In this document: positions 41,522 to 52,400 of the stretch, in pieces | Layout of the letters: each line of letters opens with the position of its first letter | How positions within the stretch are numbered: the stretch's first letter is position 1 | Assembly: GCA_963082975.1 (NCBI GenBank) | Contig: OY720348.1 | Span: forward strand, 69,279,719-69,343,718 | Direction of reading: 5' to 3' | DNA from: Labia minor | Lineage: Eukaryota > Arthropoda > Insecta > Dermaptera > Spongiphoridae | Length of the DNA stretch: 64,000 nucleotides | Position numbers and translations under genes: made by a program | The notes under the pieces: generated by a model | The model's database searches: none | Told to the model about the DNA's origin: nothing | The model's input: only the letters and a program-made list of their open reading frames with translations

Positions 41522-41854
41522 CATCGGTTTCCAACCTGTGGGGCGCGCCACCCTTGGGGGGCGCGAAGGCAATTAAAGTGTCCGCAAACTTTTCAAAACT
41601 TTCGATTTTTTTTCAATTTTTTTCCAATATGGTTCTAAAAAAAAAAGTTAAAATAATATTGTGGACAAACTTTTGAACATTTCCGATTTTTTAAAAAAAT
41701 TTTTCAGGTTGGTTCTAAAAAAATAAATAAAAAAAAGGTCAGATGATTTTGCGATGCTCTGAACCATAGCCCATTTCAGAAATGTGTAAGGGGGCGCAAG
41801 AATTTTTTTTTTGGAGAAAGGGGAAGGCCGGTACACAAAGTTTGGAAACCACTG
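41522..41854. mobile_element. hAT-type MITE
   Basis: Left CATCGGTTTCCAACCTGTGG; right reverse complemented CAGTGGTTTCCAAACTTTGT. GGGGCGCGCCACCC near the left. Inner words CAATATGGTTCTAAAAAAAA and GGTTGGTTCTAAAAAAAT occur also in the MITE at 44781. The flanking octamers differ. Confidence 0.7.
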
Positions 41855-42245
41855 CATACTTTAAGAATTTTTTTTTTTTTCAAATAAAAAGAAGGATTTT
41901 ATTTTTTCTTTTCTATTTGTAATATAGTATATAATATATAGCAATTTAAATTTTTTTTCTCTTCTGGGGGTGGGGGTGGGTTAAAACCCTAACTCCCCCC
42001 CTTGGTTGCGCCACTGCAAAGTTTAATATATTCAAACCAGTAAAACAATATTTTGAAAATCCATTTTTAACTTATTCATTGTGAGCCTTGACTCTTGTTA
42101 ACACTACATTAATGCCATCTACGTAAAATTGTTATACTCCAGGGTGACCATCGTAGTCTTCCATACCCCAATTCATACTTGTACACATAATAATAAGCAT
42201 AATAGAGGCTTAAATATACATATAAAACAAACAGATTACCATTTA

Positions 42246-42419
42246 TTAATTTCGAACCTGGTTTGCGTATGACATTTCATCATTGGATGCTTTGATGTGC
42301 TTTTGCTCAGGTGCCAACTCATCATATGCCAAACGTGAGTAAATTTGTGTGCGGTCAACTGTGCTGGATGGCTTGGTTAGAACATCACTATAATATTTAT
42401 ATTCCTTTGCTCTTGTTTT
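42246..42419 (-). CDS. Candidate host exon, product unknown
   Basis: Open minus-strand frame of 57 codons with normal-looking composition: KEYKYYSDVLTKPSSTVDRT, QIYSRLAYDELAPEQKHIKA, SNDEMSYANQ. A possible donor CAG|GTTCGA follows YANQ at 42258/42257, and a weak acceptor (AATATTATAG) lies before DVL. A second peptide-like stretch on the same strand at about 42085-42175 (MNWGMEDYDGHPGV, stop, QFYVDGINVVLTRVKAHNE) could be a degraded neighbour. No family was recognised; it could be a decayed transposon gene. Confidence 0.3.
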   Translation of the reverse strand, partial: KTRAKEYKYYSDVLTKPSSTVDRTQIYSRLAYDELAPEQKHIKASNDEMSYANQVRN

Positions 42420-42675
42420 TCAATAGAATCATTTTATGCGAATTGCGAATTCCCTTCAATTCCAAAATAAATTAATATTATCCACAAATTTGTTCAATTT
42501 GTTTATATTTGATCATAAAACAAAATGGCATTTGCAGATTAGAATTGATGGGTTTAGTTTTGTTCTTATATATAGATTTATATTAACCATGTATAAAATA
42601 AATTATTTTTATATATTTTTATGAAATATTTCCTCACCCTTAATATACTACTAAGCTCAAAATGTAAATTGACTT
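42420..42675. other. AT-rich DNA
   Basis: No recognised feature. Confidence 0.5.
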
Positions 42676-43045
42676 CGCGCGCTATATTAGTATTATTTAC
42701 TAGTATAAATATTATTATATTTAAATAAGATTATATAATATAATAATATAATATTATATTATATAAAAGTATAATTATTAACAGTGGTGTATTGAGAGGG
42801 GAACGCGGGGGAACGAAGTTCCCTTACCTTTTTTTTAGAACCGGAACACGTTCCCGTACTTTTTTCATATCCCTACAACTCCCACTTAAATCTACTGTTA
42901 GAATTTCTTTTTTTGTGTTCGTTAATATTTTGTATAGTAAGAATAAGAAAAAATAAAAACTAAAAAAAATAGTTTGCTGAAAATAGGACATTTTTTGCTC
43001 CCACTATGCGTTCCCTTAATTCTTATTTAAACCAATAAATCACTG
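42676..43045 (+). repeat. First copy of a ~370-bp direct duplication, containing a hAT MITE
   Basis: CGCGCGCTATATTAGTATTA through the MITE at 42782-43045 (ends CAGTGGTGTATTGAGAGGGG and ...AATCACTG). It repeats at 43645-44010. Confidence 0.8.
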
Positions 43046-43227
43046 ATAATAATTACTATAAGTAATTATACATTCTCATTATTAAAAATTAATATATTTT
43101 CAAATAAATCACATGACTAAAAATAGAGAGTGACGTCAGATCGCGTCAGCATGAGCGCACTCTATTGGGAAAGCTATATATATTGATTTGACAAAATAAA
43201 TAAATAGTTTTTAAACTATGAGAATAA

Positions 43228-43640
43228 GAGGACTGTTCAAAAGAAAACGTGAATTTTGAATTTTCGTGGGCTGTTTACATTTGATTATCAAAATTTTTTT
43301 TTGTTATATTGGTACACATGTTTCTCATATATTGACATTATCAGCCATTTTGGATTAGTAGTTTGTTTTTGATAACTAAAATGTTTGTCACGTTTAGTGT
43401 GTTCTTCGATCTTTTACTTAAAAGGAAAAATAAGGAATACTACAAGGAAGTTATGCAACGTTTGCGTGAAGCAATACGGCTCAAACGATCGGAATTGTGT
43501 AAAAACAAATAATGGATTCTGCATCACGATAATGCACCAGCTCACATATCATTGCTTGTTCGTGATTTTTTGATCAAAAACTAGACCGTAATCATGCCTC
43601 AAACACCGTATTCACCAGATTTGGCTCCCTGAGACTTTTT
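43228..43640 (+). pseudogene. mariner relic of the CGAGGTCTGTTC family
   Basis: AGGACTGTTCAAAAGAAAAC (eroded left end), GGTACACATGTTTCTC, then coding remains with stops: LLKRKNKEYYKEVMQRLREA, HHDNAPAHISLLVRDFLIKN, TPYSPDLAP. It is cut at ACTTTTT where the second copy of the ~370-bp duplication begins. Confidence 0.75.
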
Positions 43641-43644
43641 CGCG

Positions 43645-44010
43645 CGCTATATTAGTATGATTTACTAGTATAAATATTACTATATTTAAATAATATTATA
43701 TAATATAATAATATAATATTATATTATATAAGTATAATTATTAACAGTGGTGTATTGAGAGGGGAACTCGGGGGAACGACGTTCCCTTACCTTTTTTTAG
43801 AACCGGAACGCGTTCCAGTACTTTTTTCATATCCCGACAACTCCCACTTAAATCTACTGTTAGAATTTATTTCTTTTTTTGTATTTGATAATATTTTGTA
43901 TAGTAAGAATAAGAAAAAATAAATACTTATATGGAAAAAAATAGTTTGCTGAAAATAGGACTTTTTTTTGCTCCCACTATGCGTTCCCTTACTTTACCAA
44001 TACATCACTG
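43645..44010 (+). repeat. Second copy of the ~370-bp direct duplication, containing a hAT MITE
   Basis: CGCGCGCTATATTAGTATGA onward; the MITE occupies 43745-44010. Flanks ATTATTAA (43737-43744) and ATTATTAT (44011-44018) match at 7 of 8 bases. Confidence 0.85.
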
Positions 44011-44096
44011 ATTATTATTATATTATTTTTTTTTCTAACACGAGTGTATAAATTAAAAAAAATATTTATTTTTATATACGTCTTCTATAGTAAAAT

Positions 44097-44293
44097 AATT
44101 AAGGTGACTTTTGCTTTAAAAGTCCGTTCACTTTAAGGATCAATACAATCATTTGATTTTAAGTTGGTATGACTGTCTTTCAAATGAGACAGAAGTTTCG
44201 TATGATTTCATTTGTTAGGGCCAACTTAAAAACAAGTGATTGTATTGATACGTAAAGCGGGAAGATTCTTAAAACAAAAGTCAACTTACTTTA
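44097..44293. mobile_element. Tc1/mariner-type MITE with imperfect long TIRs
   Basis: TA at both borders. Left AGGTGACTTTTGCTTTAAAA; right reverse complemented AGTTGACTTTTGTTTTAAGA. The arms continue to ATCAATACAATCA and TTTTAAGTTGG, about 70 bp each of a ~195-bp element. Confidence 0.7.
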
Positions 44294-44354
44294 TAAATGT
44301 TAGTAGTACGAAGGCAGGTCATTAAGTCGAGGACTCTTTGAATGGAACACAGAT

Positions 44355-44770
44355 TTTTGGATAAAAACATATTTTATTTTTCAACGTAGCCTCCTTTGAG
44401 ATCTATACACTTCGTCTAACGTTTCTCCAATTTTTTTAATACCTTTCGAAAAATAAGATTTGTTGAGGACATCAAAATTGATTTGTTTGTAAGATGATTT
44501 CATCGTTGGAGTCCAATCACTTTCCGCCGAGCCTTTTCTTCAGGTTTGGAAACAAGAAATAGTCACTCGGAGTTAAATCCGGGGAATAGGGCGGATCAGG
44601 GAGCAATTCTTATCCCAATTCATGAATTTTCTTGGAAATTCACATTTTTCAATTTTCTACTGAAATCACGAGGTAGTCTGCTATTAATGGATGTCAAACA
44701 AAAACTAAAAAACCCAGCTGGTTACAATTCCGGCAGGATTCACGGCTCATGCACCAACATTCATCTCCCG
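44355..44770 (-). pseudogene. mariner transposase C-terminal relic
   Basis: On the minus strand: PYSPDLTPSDYFLFPNLKKR, LGGK, stop, DSNDEII and LEKR, stop, TKCIDLKGGYVEK. The YSPDLTPSD motif holds the third catalytic Asp. At least two in-frame stops. A hAT MITE lies against its upstream side (44781-45002). Different family from the copy at 43228. Confidence 0.75.
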
Positions 44771-44780
44771 GATTATAGTA

Positions 44781-45002
44781 CAGTGATTCTCAACCACTGT
44801 GCCGCGGGATTATGAGGTTCTTAAACATTTCCGACTTTTTTTCTAAATCTTTTCAATTTGGTTCTAAAAAAAGATAAAACGTTTTTGGGACCACTTTATT
44901 TCAATATGGTAAACTTTTACAGTTATCTTTTTCTTTGTGTGCCGCCAAATTTTTAAACCGTTAAAAGTGTGCCGCGGTAAAAGAAAAGGTTGAGAATCAC
45001 TG
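44781..45002. mobile_element. Small hAT MITE
   Basis: 222 bp. Ends CAGTGATTCTCAACCACTGT and, reverse complemented, CAGTGATTCTCAACCTTTTC; GTGCCGCGG at both sides. Flanks TTATAGTA and TGCTAGTA agree at 6 of 8. Confidence 0.85.
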
Positions 45003-45779
45003 TGCTAGTAGATAATATTTGAATCCGCTTTAACACGCGAGCGTAGAAATTCAAAAACATTTATCTTTATACGATATTTAGTTTCAATTTGTTTTTAATA
45101 TTTTATCATTTTTTTTTCATCGTTAATAAACATGTCTTCTGTTTTCTTTGTTAAAAATCAAATAATCGATTAAAAAAAAAATTATCCACTGTGGAGTTGA
45201 ACGGGGGTTTTGGACAGGGGAGAAGAACGATTGGAATGAATCGTTTTGAAGTCGTCTCAGGAAATGAAGAGAACTTTTCCAAAGCTTGTCATTTCCATTT
45301 AGGCTTTTGTACAACGACATCCCGTGACACTGATGTTATGATTACTGCCAATTGTGCTTAATCTGCGAAAAAATCTTTTTCCCTTTGCTAACACAATGAA
45401 ACTCCCTTTCCTTTAAACATCTCCTATCCACCTTTGAAGCTTTCAAAACTTAACTCTCCACTTTGCAATGTGTTTCTAATCTTTAATCAAAAAACAAAAA
45501 AACAAAAAAAAATTGAGTAAAGTACAAACTTAGTCTAAGACGAATATTAAAAAAAAAAATAATTAAATGTATTTTTCTGAAATAATATTAAAATGAAAAG
45601 AAAAAGGAAAACAGAGAGAAAAAATAAAAAACATTTTTGTTTTGGATATTCTCTTATAAAGAAATTTTTTGAAAATTTTAATATAAATATTTCTTTATTA
45701 ATTTCAAAAGAATTATTGTGATTTATTAAAATAAATAATATTTCAATCAAATTATCAAATTTTATATACATACATACAC
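45003..45779. other. AT-rich DNA
   Basis: The minus-strand frame at 45123-45320 has no recognisable domain. 45655-45765 contains a partial AT-B repeat. Nothing else. Confidence 0.4.
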
Positions 45780-46165
45780 AGGCACGGCCCGAGCTCTTAT
45801 GGCGCCCTAGGCCAAGGGTCTAAAGTTCGCCCCATATGTTTTAACAAGCAAAAAAAAAAGAATCAACTAAAAAATTTTTGTTTGTTATTAAAAAAATATT
45901 TTTATATTTGAAAATATATTTTATTTTAGTTGGATCCACATATTGATTGATCTTCCTAAAAAGGAGATATCTTGGTATGATATCAACATTATATTTTTAA
46001 AAATGTAATAATTTACTACTTATTTTAAATAAACGCAATTTTTTTATTGCGTACCATAATTTTTTATTTACTATTATGTCTTATAAGCCCTGATATCTTG
46101 CGAAGGATTAATTTTTTTTTCATAATGGCGCCCCTGCAAGCCAGGCGCCCCGAGCCATGGCCTTA
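45780..46165. mobile_element. MITE with GGCGCC-rich inverted ends
   Basis: Left CAGGCACGGCCCGAGCTCTT with GGCGCCC; right reverse complemented AGGCCATGGCTCGGGGCGCC. About 385 bp, probably hAT. Target duplication not evident. Confidence 0.5.
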
Positions 46166-46169
46166 CTAC

Positions 46170-46412
46170 GTAGAGATTTTGATGTTTTTATACGTTTTGA
46201 AGGTCCCTGAGTCATTTTCACTAAGGTTGAGAAAAATGTCTGTGTGTATGTGTGTATGTAGACAAGATTACGCAAAAACGGTTTGAGCTCGAATAATGAA
46301 ATTTGGTTCCCGGGCATTATTCAAAATTCATAGTTTTATATCAACTTTTGAGAAATGTAGCTCATTCGGGTCGGGTCATTTTGTGGTACATTTTGATTTA
46401 TTTTCCTCTAAA
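46170..46412 (+). mobile_element. RC-A middle fragment
   Basis: GAGATTTTGATGTTTTTATA to TTTTCCTCTAAACTG. Both ends are missing. Confidence 0.75.
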
Positions 46413-46611
46413 CTGAATTGAATTCAAAGAATATCCTTATTGTTAATTATATTCAGTCAATTTTTTTTTTTTTTATTTTTTTTAATAATTTTTATTTTAA
46501 TGTTTAAAATTTAATATTTATTTATTTATAATATAAATAATATTGATGCCTAATTTATTAATAATAATATTAATAATTTATAAATCAATAATTATTGGAC
46601 TCTCTCTCTCA

Positions 46612-46657
<46 letters not shown>

Positions 46658-46690
46658 TTCTAATGATTTATTATTATAATGCTATAATTA
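46413..46690. other. AT-rich DNA with (TA)n
   Basis: (TA)n at 46612-46652. AATATAAATAATATTGATGC near 46528-46550 matches the right flank of the Helitron (52644-52665). Confidence 0.6.
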
Positions 46691-46985
46691 CTATCTCGCC
46701 AGAGATAGTATTGCGATCACGAAAATTTTCGATGTTGAGATTTTGATGTTTTTATACGTTTTGAAGGTTCCTGAATCATTTTCACTAAGGTTGAGAAAAA
46801 TGTCTGTGTGTGTGTGTGTGTGTATGTGTGTATGTATGTAGGCAAGATTACGCAAAAACGGTTTGAGCTAGAATGATGCAATTTGGTACATGAGCATTAT
46901 TCAAAATTCATAGTTTTCTATCAACTTTTGAGAAATGTAGCTCAACCGGAAGATGCGAGATAGTCGAGTGGAGACACTCCAGCTT
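46691..46985 (+). mobile_element. RC-A, internally deleted
   Basis: Both ends intact: 5' palindrome ACTATCTCGCCAGAGATAGT and 3' hairpin with CAGCTTATT. The inside jumps from AGCTCAACCGGAAG to ATGCGAGATAGTCG, leaving 295 bp. The deletion shows which parts are needed to define the ends. Confidence 0.9.
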
Positions 46986-46997
46986 ATTTATTTATAT

Positions 46998-47597
46998 AAA
47001 TAAGCTGGAGTGTCTCCACTCGACAATGAATTGGAATAAATAACATAATATATTATATTTAAATTAAATTTAATTAATTATAAATTATAAATTAACATTC
47101 ATAGATAATATTTATTAAACCAGGTCGTGTTTGGCTATTTGTTGATGGCACCACCTCACGTGTTGGCGCGTGAGATTTGCAGTGTTAAAAAATTAATTTC
47201 AGTACTTTAAGCGATTGAATCAAGCTGAAATTCTATATATAGCAGTTTTATACAATTTTTAATCATGTGAAAAATGATCAAACATATATCTTTATTTTTA
47301 CTGTCAGTTCAGAGGGAAAAAAATCAAAACGTTTTAGGTAATGACCCTCTTCTGAATGAGCTATATTTCTTAAAAATTGATAGGAAACTACGAATTTTGA
47401 ATAATGCCCGAGAACCAAATTTCATTATTCGAGCTCAAACCGTTTTTGCGTAATCTTGTTTACATACACACACACACACACAGACATTTTTCTCAACCTT
47501 AGTGAAAATGATTCAGGAACCTTCAAAACGTATAAAAACATCAAAATCTCGACATCGAAATTTTTCGCGATCGCAATACTATTTCTGGCGAGATTGT
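46998..47597 (-). mobile_element. RC-A, full length, minus, tail-to-tail with previous copy
   Basis: AATAAGCTGGAGTGTCTCCA to GCAATACTATTTCTGGCGAG. It lies 12 bp from the 3' end of the plus copy, so the two hairpin ends form a larger inverted structure. Confidence 0.9.
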
Positions 47598-47599
47598 AA

Positions 47600-47990
47600 A
47601 AACGACGAAACTGACCCTTCGCCAATGAATAAAAAATATCAACGCTAAAAAATTATGAAATTTTTAAATGATATAAAATTTAATTTTAATTTCTAAATAT
47701 CGCTCAAATATATTCAATTTTAGATTTTTAAAAATATTATTTTATTTTTCTTTTTCTAATAATTTCTATTTAATATTTATTATTATTATTAAAATATTAT
47801 AGTTATTATTAATATTGAAAATAATATTAATGTATGATAAAATGATAAAGTCAAATTATTTGAAAAATTAATATTAATATAATAAATAAAAGAAAAAAAA
47901 AGAAAATAATTTTTTCTTAATAATTTCTATTTAATATTTATTATTATTAATAATAATATTTACTTCTGGAAATGTGTGGAAGGAGTTATT
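47600..47990. repeat. AT-C repeat, inverted copy
   Basis: GAAACTGACCCTTCGCC onward matches 34280-34620 reversed; a short tandem echo (AATAATTTCTATTTAATATT) follows near 47755 and 47925. Confidence 0.7.
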
Positions 47991-48039
47991 TAATAGAATT
48001 TTTTTTTAAATAATTTTTATTTAATGTTTAATTTTATTA

Positions 48040-48153
48040 TCTATATATATAAAAAAAGGTTTTTGTCTGCACATTGCTCAGAATTTAAAAATTTTTGCAT
48101 ATCTTCGCGTTTCATGACCTCTAGAATCCAAAAGTGACTTTAGAATTTTTCAC

Positions 48154-48232
<79 letters not shown>

Positions 48233-48660
48233 CGGAAAATTACTATTTTATAGACTCAGAATTGGCTGAACCGATTTCTTTGAAATTACATCACAATATT
48301 CTTATATACCTCTAGAGTAACATAGGCTATAAATTTTATTAATAACTTATCAATAACCGCAGAAATTAATTTTTTAAAGTTTATATAATTCTCCGTGTTG
48401 TTCATTCAAGAGCAGCTCGCGGCTCACTGTCGGCCTAGCGGAATCATTTCAAACAATGAATTATCATAGAGATTCCCAATCGAAGAATTATTATAATATT
48501 TCCCTTTTTATTTTAAATTCTAATATACAAATATCAATTCAATTAAATAATTTATTCTAAAAGTTCTCAATTTAATTAAAATATTTATTAGATCATATTT
48601 TTATCTTAAATTATTTTTTATTTAATTGAATATTTCTTCTTTTCTATAATATATATATAA
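48040..48660 (+). repeat. Helitron 5' leader, first tandem copy
   Basis: 621 bp: TC end, CATATCTTCGCGTTTCATGA, a long (TCTG)n at about 48154-48230, GGCTGAACCGATTTCTTTGA, GCTCGCGGCTCACTGTCGGC and an AT-rich end. The next copy begins immediately with the same TCTATATATATAAAA. Confidence 0.9.
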
Positions 48661-48774
48661 TCTATATATATAAAAAAAGGTTTTTGTCTGCACATTGCTC
48701 AGAATTTAAAAATTTTTGCATATCTTCGCGTTTCATGACCTCTAGAATCCAAAAGTGACTTTAGAATTTTTCAC

Positions 48775-48845
<71 letters not shown>

Positions 48846-49272
48846 CGGAAAATTACTATTTTATAGACTCAGAATTGGCTGAACCGATTTCTTTGAAATT
48901 ACATCACAATATTCTTATATACCTCTAGAGTAACATAGGCTATAAATTTTATTAATAACTTATCAATAACCGCAGAAATTAATTTTTTAAAGTTTATATA
49001 ATTCTCCGTGTTGTTCATTCAAGAGCAGCTCGCGGCTCACTGTCGGCCTAGCGGAATCATTTCAAACAATGAATTATCATAGAGATTCCCAATCGAAGAA
49101 TTATTATAATATTTCCCTTTTATTTTAAATTCTAATATACAAATATCAATTCAATTAAATAATTTATTCTAAAAGTTCTCAATTTAATTAAAATATTTAT
49201 TAGATCATATTTTTATCTTAAATTATTTTTTATTTAATTGAATATTTCTTCTTTTCTATAATATATATATAA
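48661..49272 (+). repeat. Helitron 5' leader, second tandem copy
   Basis: Nearly identical to the preceding copy; differences are (TCTG)n length (about 48776-48843) and one T in a homopolymer near 49118. Either a very recent tandem event or an assembly duplication. Confidence 0.9.
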
Positions 49273-50609
49273 TAATATATAAATTTTATCATTGAATAAT
49301 AAAAAAAAATATTATTTAACCTGAATTAAAATGACTGAATTATATTATCTTTACTGAATTTTATTATCTTTGTTTTTTATTTTAATTTAATTACTCTATT
49401 ATTAATTACTAAATATATATATATATTATATAAAAATTAAAATATGATGATATAAAGTTGTTTTAAATTGGGTATATTTTTTAATATTATTAAAATGTTT
49501 TTTTTTATTTATTATGTTTAAAAGATTCTATTTTATTATGTGATATTAATAAAAAATAACGATGCTCTGTGTAAGTCGAATCATGTTGCACATAATTAAA
49601 TAACAATTGCCAAACAAAGAATATAATATTTTTTTAAATTCTTATATTTAAATATCATTTCAATTAAATAATTTATTCTAAAAGGTCTCATTTTAATTAA
49701 TTTAATAAAATATTTAAATCACCATTCAATTTTTTATTAATAGGCTTCTTTTTTTATTTTTAATTTTTAATAAATTCTCTTTTTTTGATATGATATTAAT
49801 AAAAAATAATATTAAATTGTATATATAAATATAAAAATTAGAATATTTGAATTTTTTTAAATTTTAACACATGTAATCAATCATATGCATTAAGAATGGA
49901 AAATTTTTAAAATCAACTTGCTATTAAATTCAGAAAAAAAATACTATTATATATAGAATATATAGACTATTCGAATATAATTTAAAACTCTTTCTCTCCT
50001 TCTATTTTAAATTAAAAAAACGGAGTTTTAAGAAATTTAGATGCCATATGCAACATGGGTTGGTAAATGAATTGGGCTGGAAGAGGAGGCAATTTATAAT
50101 TTTCTTCTAATTCAGATTTAGGACAAATCGTACAACATTATATCAAATCTCGCTAAGAACATTCAATATTTTTGTACACAAATTATTCAGAGTATTGGCT
50201 AAGCGTATCACTCACAATCAGTTTATATTGAAATTTATATAAATTAACAAAGTAAAAATTTTTATTTGTTTAAATTTTATTATAATGAATCAAAAAAAAT
50301 TAAATATATAGATCACATGATTAAGAGAAGCAAAAAACTTGACAGAAAATAACTTTTGGATGGAGGTCGGACATGACAGAAACTGTAAGCGAAATCTTCA
50401 TATTGCGACGAATGATTTTCAAATCTCCTAGCACCACAGAATTTAAGTTTCTTTTAAGGAAAATAACTATGATCTAAAAAAATTAATAAATGAACTTAAT
50501 AATAAAAAAACAAATAAATCAATTAATTTAAATTAATACTATTAATGAATGTATATATTGGTCATTTATCTATAGTTTTATACCGTTAATTTTTATAAAT
50601 TGTCTCAAG
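49273..50609. other. AT-rich Helitron interior
   Basis: AT-rich with no frame of note. Weak echoes of the leader end (AATAATTTATTCTAAAAG near 49664) suggest older duplications. Confidence 0.45.
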
Positions 50610-51271
50610 CAGGGCCGCGACGTGGGTGCAAAGCGCCCGTGTGCAAATTTTTAAAAAGCGCCCCCTCTATCAATAGAACAATAAAATCAAATAAAACATT
50701 TAATTTTGAAAACTGTGTTTATGAATACAGAGGAATTTATCTACATAATAATAGGAAATAACAAAATAATTAACTCATTAACAATAGAAACAAGGTTAAA
50801 TTTCTAGAACAATAAACATAAAAAAAATTCAAAAATGAAAACATAATACAATATGAAATTCCATCACAAAACTATACTATTCGGATTCTTCGAGCCTTTG
50901 AAGCTACAAAACCTTTAATAATATCATATATTTCTAAGTTATCCATGATTTCATTTTCTATTGCTATCATAGAAAGATCTGTTAAGCGCTCCTGCGACAA
51001 TGTCGAACGCAAATTCGTTTTTATAATTTTTAACTTAGAGAAGCTTCGTTCACCCGAAGCTACAGTTACGGGCAAGGTTAGAAAGATACGCAGTAAAACA
51101 AACAAATTTGGAAAATATATTTAAACGTGTCGTAGGATTCACGTCCACAATTATATTGATTCATTTTTAAAACACTTAAAATAAAATAAAAAAGAATGGT
51201 CAGTTTGGCGCCCCCTACACCAGGCGCCCGTGGGCAGCGCCCACCTTGCACACGTGCACGCCGCGGCCCTG
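50610..51271 (-). mobile_element. Internally deleted hAT element with exact target duplication
   Basis: GTCTCAAG at 50602-50609 and 51272-51279. Ends CAGGGCCGCGACGTGGGTGC and, reverse complemented, CAGGGCCGCGGCGTGCACGT. 662 bp, GC-rich ends. It keeps only the 3' part of a transposase gene on the minus strand and is inserted in the Helitron interior. Confidence 0.93.
50872..51095 (-). pseudogene. hAT transposase C-terminal (dimerisation) fragment
   Basis: LRIFLTLPVTVASGERSFSK then LKIIKTNLRSTLSQERLTDL and SMIAIENEI is the hAT C-terminal domain, with the catalytic Glu of the ERSFS motif and the conserved R-S-x-L-x-QERL segment of ZMYM1/52 kDa-repressor-like hATs. The catalytic Asp regions and DNA-binding part are absent. 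The last ~75 codons are intact and little degraded. No relation to the BED-type enzyme at 36733 beyond the superfamily. Confidence 0.85.
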
Positions 51272-51439
51272 GTCTCAAGTCTCTATTTTTGCATTTTCTC
51301 AAGTTTCATTATAATTAAAAATATTCAATAATAATCTAGGAATGAAAATAAAATACCAAAATGTAATGATCAAGAAATATTATACTCTATTTCACTATTA
51401 TAACATATACAATACTTAAGAACCATAGGCGGAGGAAAT

Positions 51440-52400
51440 ATTAGGAGATATCATTGCGGGTTCAGGCCAAATCGACCAACATTAATTAAGATATTTTCAT
51501 TATGACAGATATTAGGAAAAAAACCGCGAATTCAATATTTCTATTCACTAATTATTTGTAGACTTTAGTAAAACATACGCATGACTCAATAGATCCGGAT
51601 AAACTTTTTCAAATTTTCAATCTTCAAATTTGTCTTGAAGGTAGTAAAGAAAGAATAAGATGCGGAAATCAATTGTAAAATATTAGGTTACCCAGACGAC
51701 TTAAATATAATAGGAGATTCGGCAATTGCAATTACAGATAATTTAATGGAGGTTTGAAATTAATAGTGATAAGAAAAAATATTTAGTAACAAAGAGGAAG
51801 AGTATTAACATACAAAATCTTAAGATACAAAATGTAGAATTTGAATATGTAGAAAAATTGAATGTAAACACGAAGGATAATAATATTTGAGAAGAATTTA
51901 AATCGGGGTTGCAATCGGGAAACGCCTGTTATCTGCAATAAAGAGGCTTATCTCTTGAAAATTATTATCAAAGGGAATATATAAAAAGATTATTTTGCCT
52001 GTTGCATTATATGGGTGGCAGGCATGGTCTATGACCCTTGGAGATGAGAGTAGATTCAGAGTATTTGAGAATAGGATTCTTCCCTGCATTTATTGGCCAA
52101 AGAAAGATGAGGTCACCGGGTATGGGGGAGACAACATAACAAGAAATTGCATGGCCTCTCTGCATCTTCAGAAATAGTTAGGGTTATAAAAGGGAAAAAG
52201 CTGCGATAGGCAGGGCACGTGGCTAGAATGGGAGAGGAAAAAGATATTGGTGGGAAGACCGATTGTAAAACGTCCGCTTGGAAAAAAACGCGTAGGAAGG
52301 GACGTAAGAGAGATGGAACAAGGGCTCAGGATAGGGACACTTGGAGAAATGTGGTTGTTGCGGCTAAGAACTTTCGAGTATCTTTGAGCCACATAGGTAG
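51440..52400 (+). pseudogene. Non-LTR retrotransposon (RTE-like) reverse transcriptase, 3' part, inside the Helitron
   Basis: Recognisable blocks in shifting frames: CGFRPNRPTLIKIFSL and FVDFSKTYA (RT finger/palm), GYPDDLNIIGDS (the YADD catalytic box with A to P), LPVALYGWQAWSMTLGDE and FRVFENRILPCIYWPKKDE (thumb and C-terminal region typical of RTE-class ORFs), and KIDIGGKTDCKTSAWKK with the RKGRKRDGT tail. Multiple stops and frame changes. The upstream endonuclease is absent. The same fragment occurs in the Helitron piece at 59950, so it was probably already in a common progenitor. Confidence 0.8.

Noticed and set aside
41522-41854. 8-bp target duplication at this MITE
   Set aside because: Flanking octamers CACTAAGT and CATACTTT agree at only three positions.
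46047-46286. 79-residue plus-strand frame
   Set aside because: Spans a MITE end and an RC-A leader; a chance fusion.
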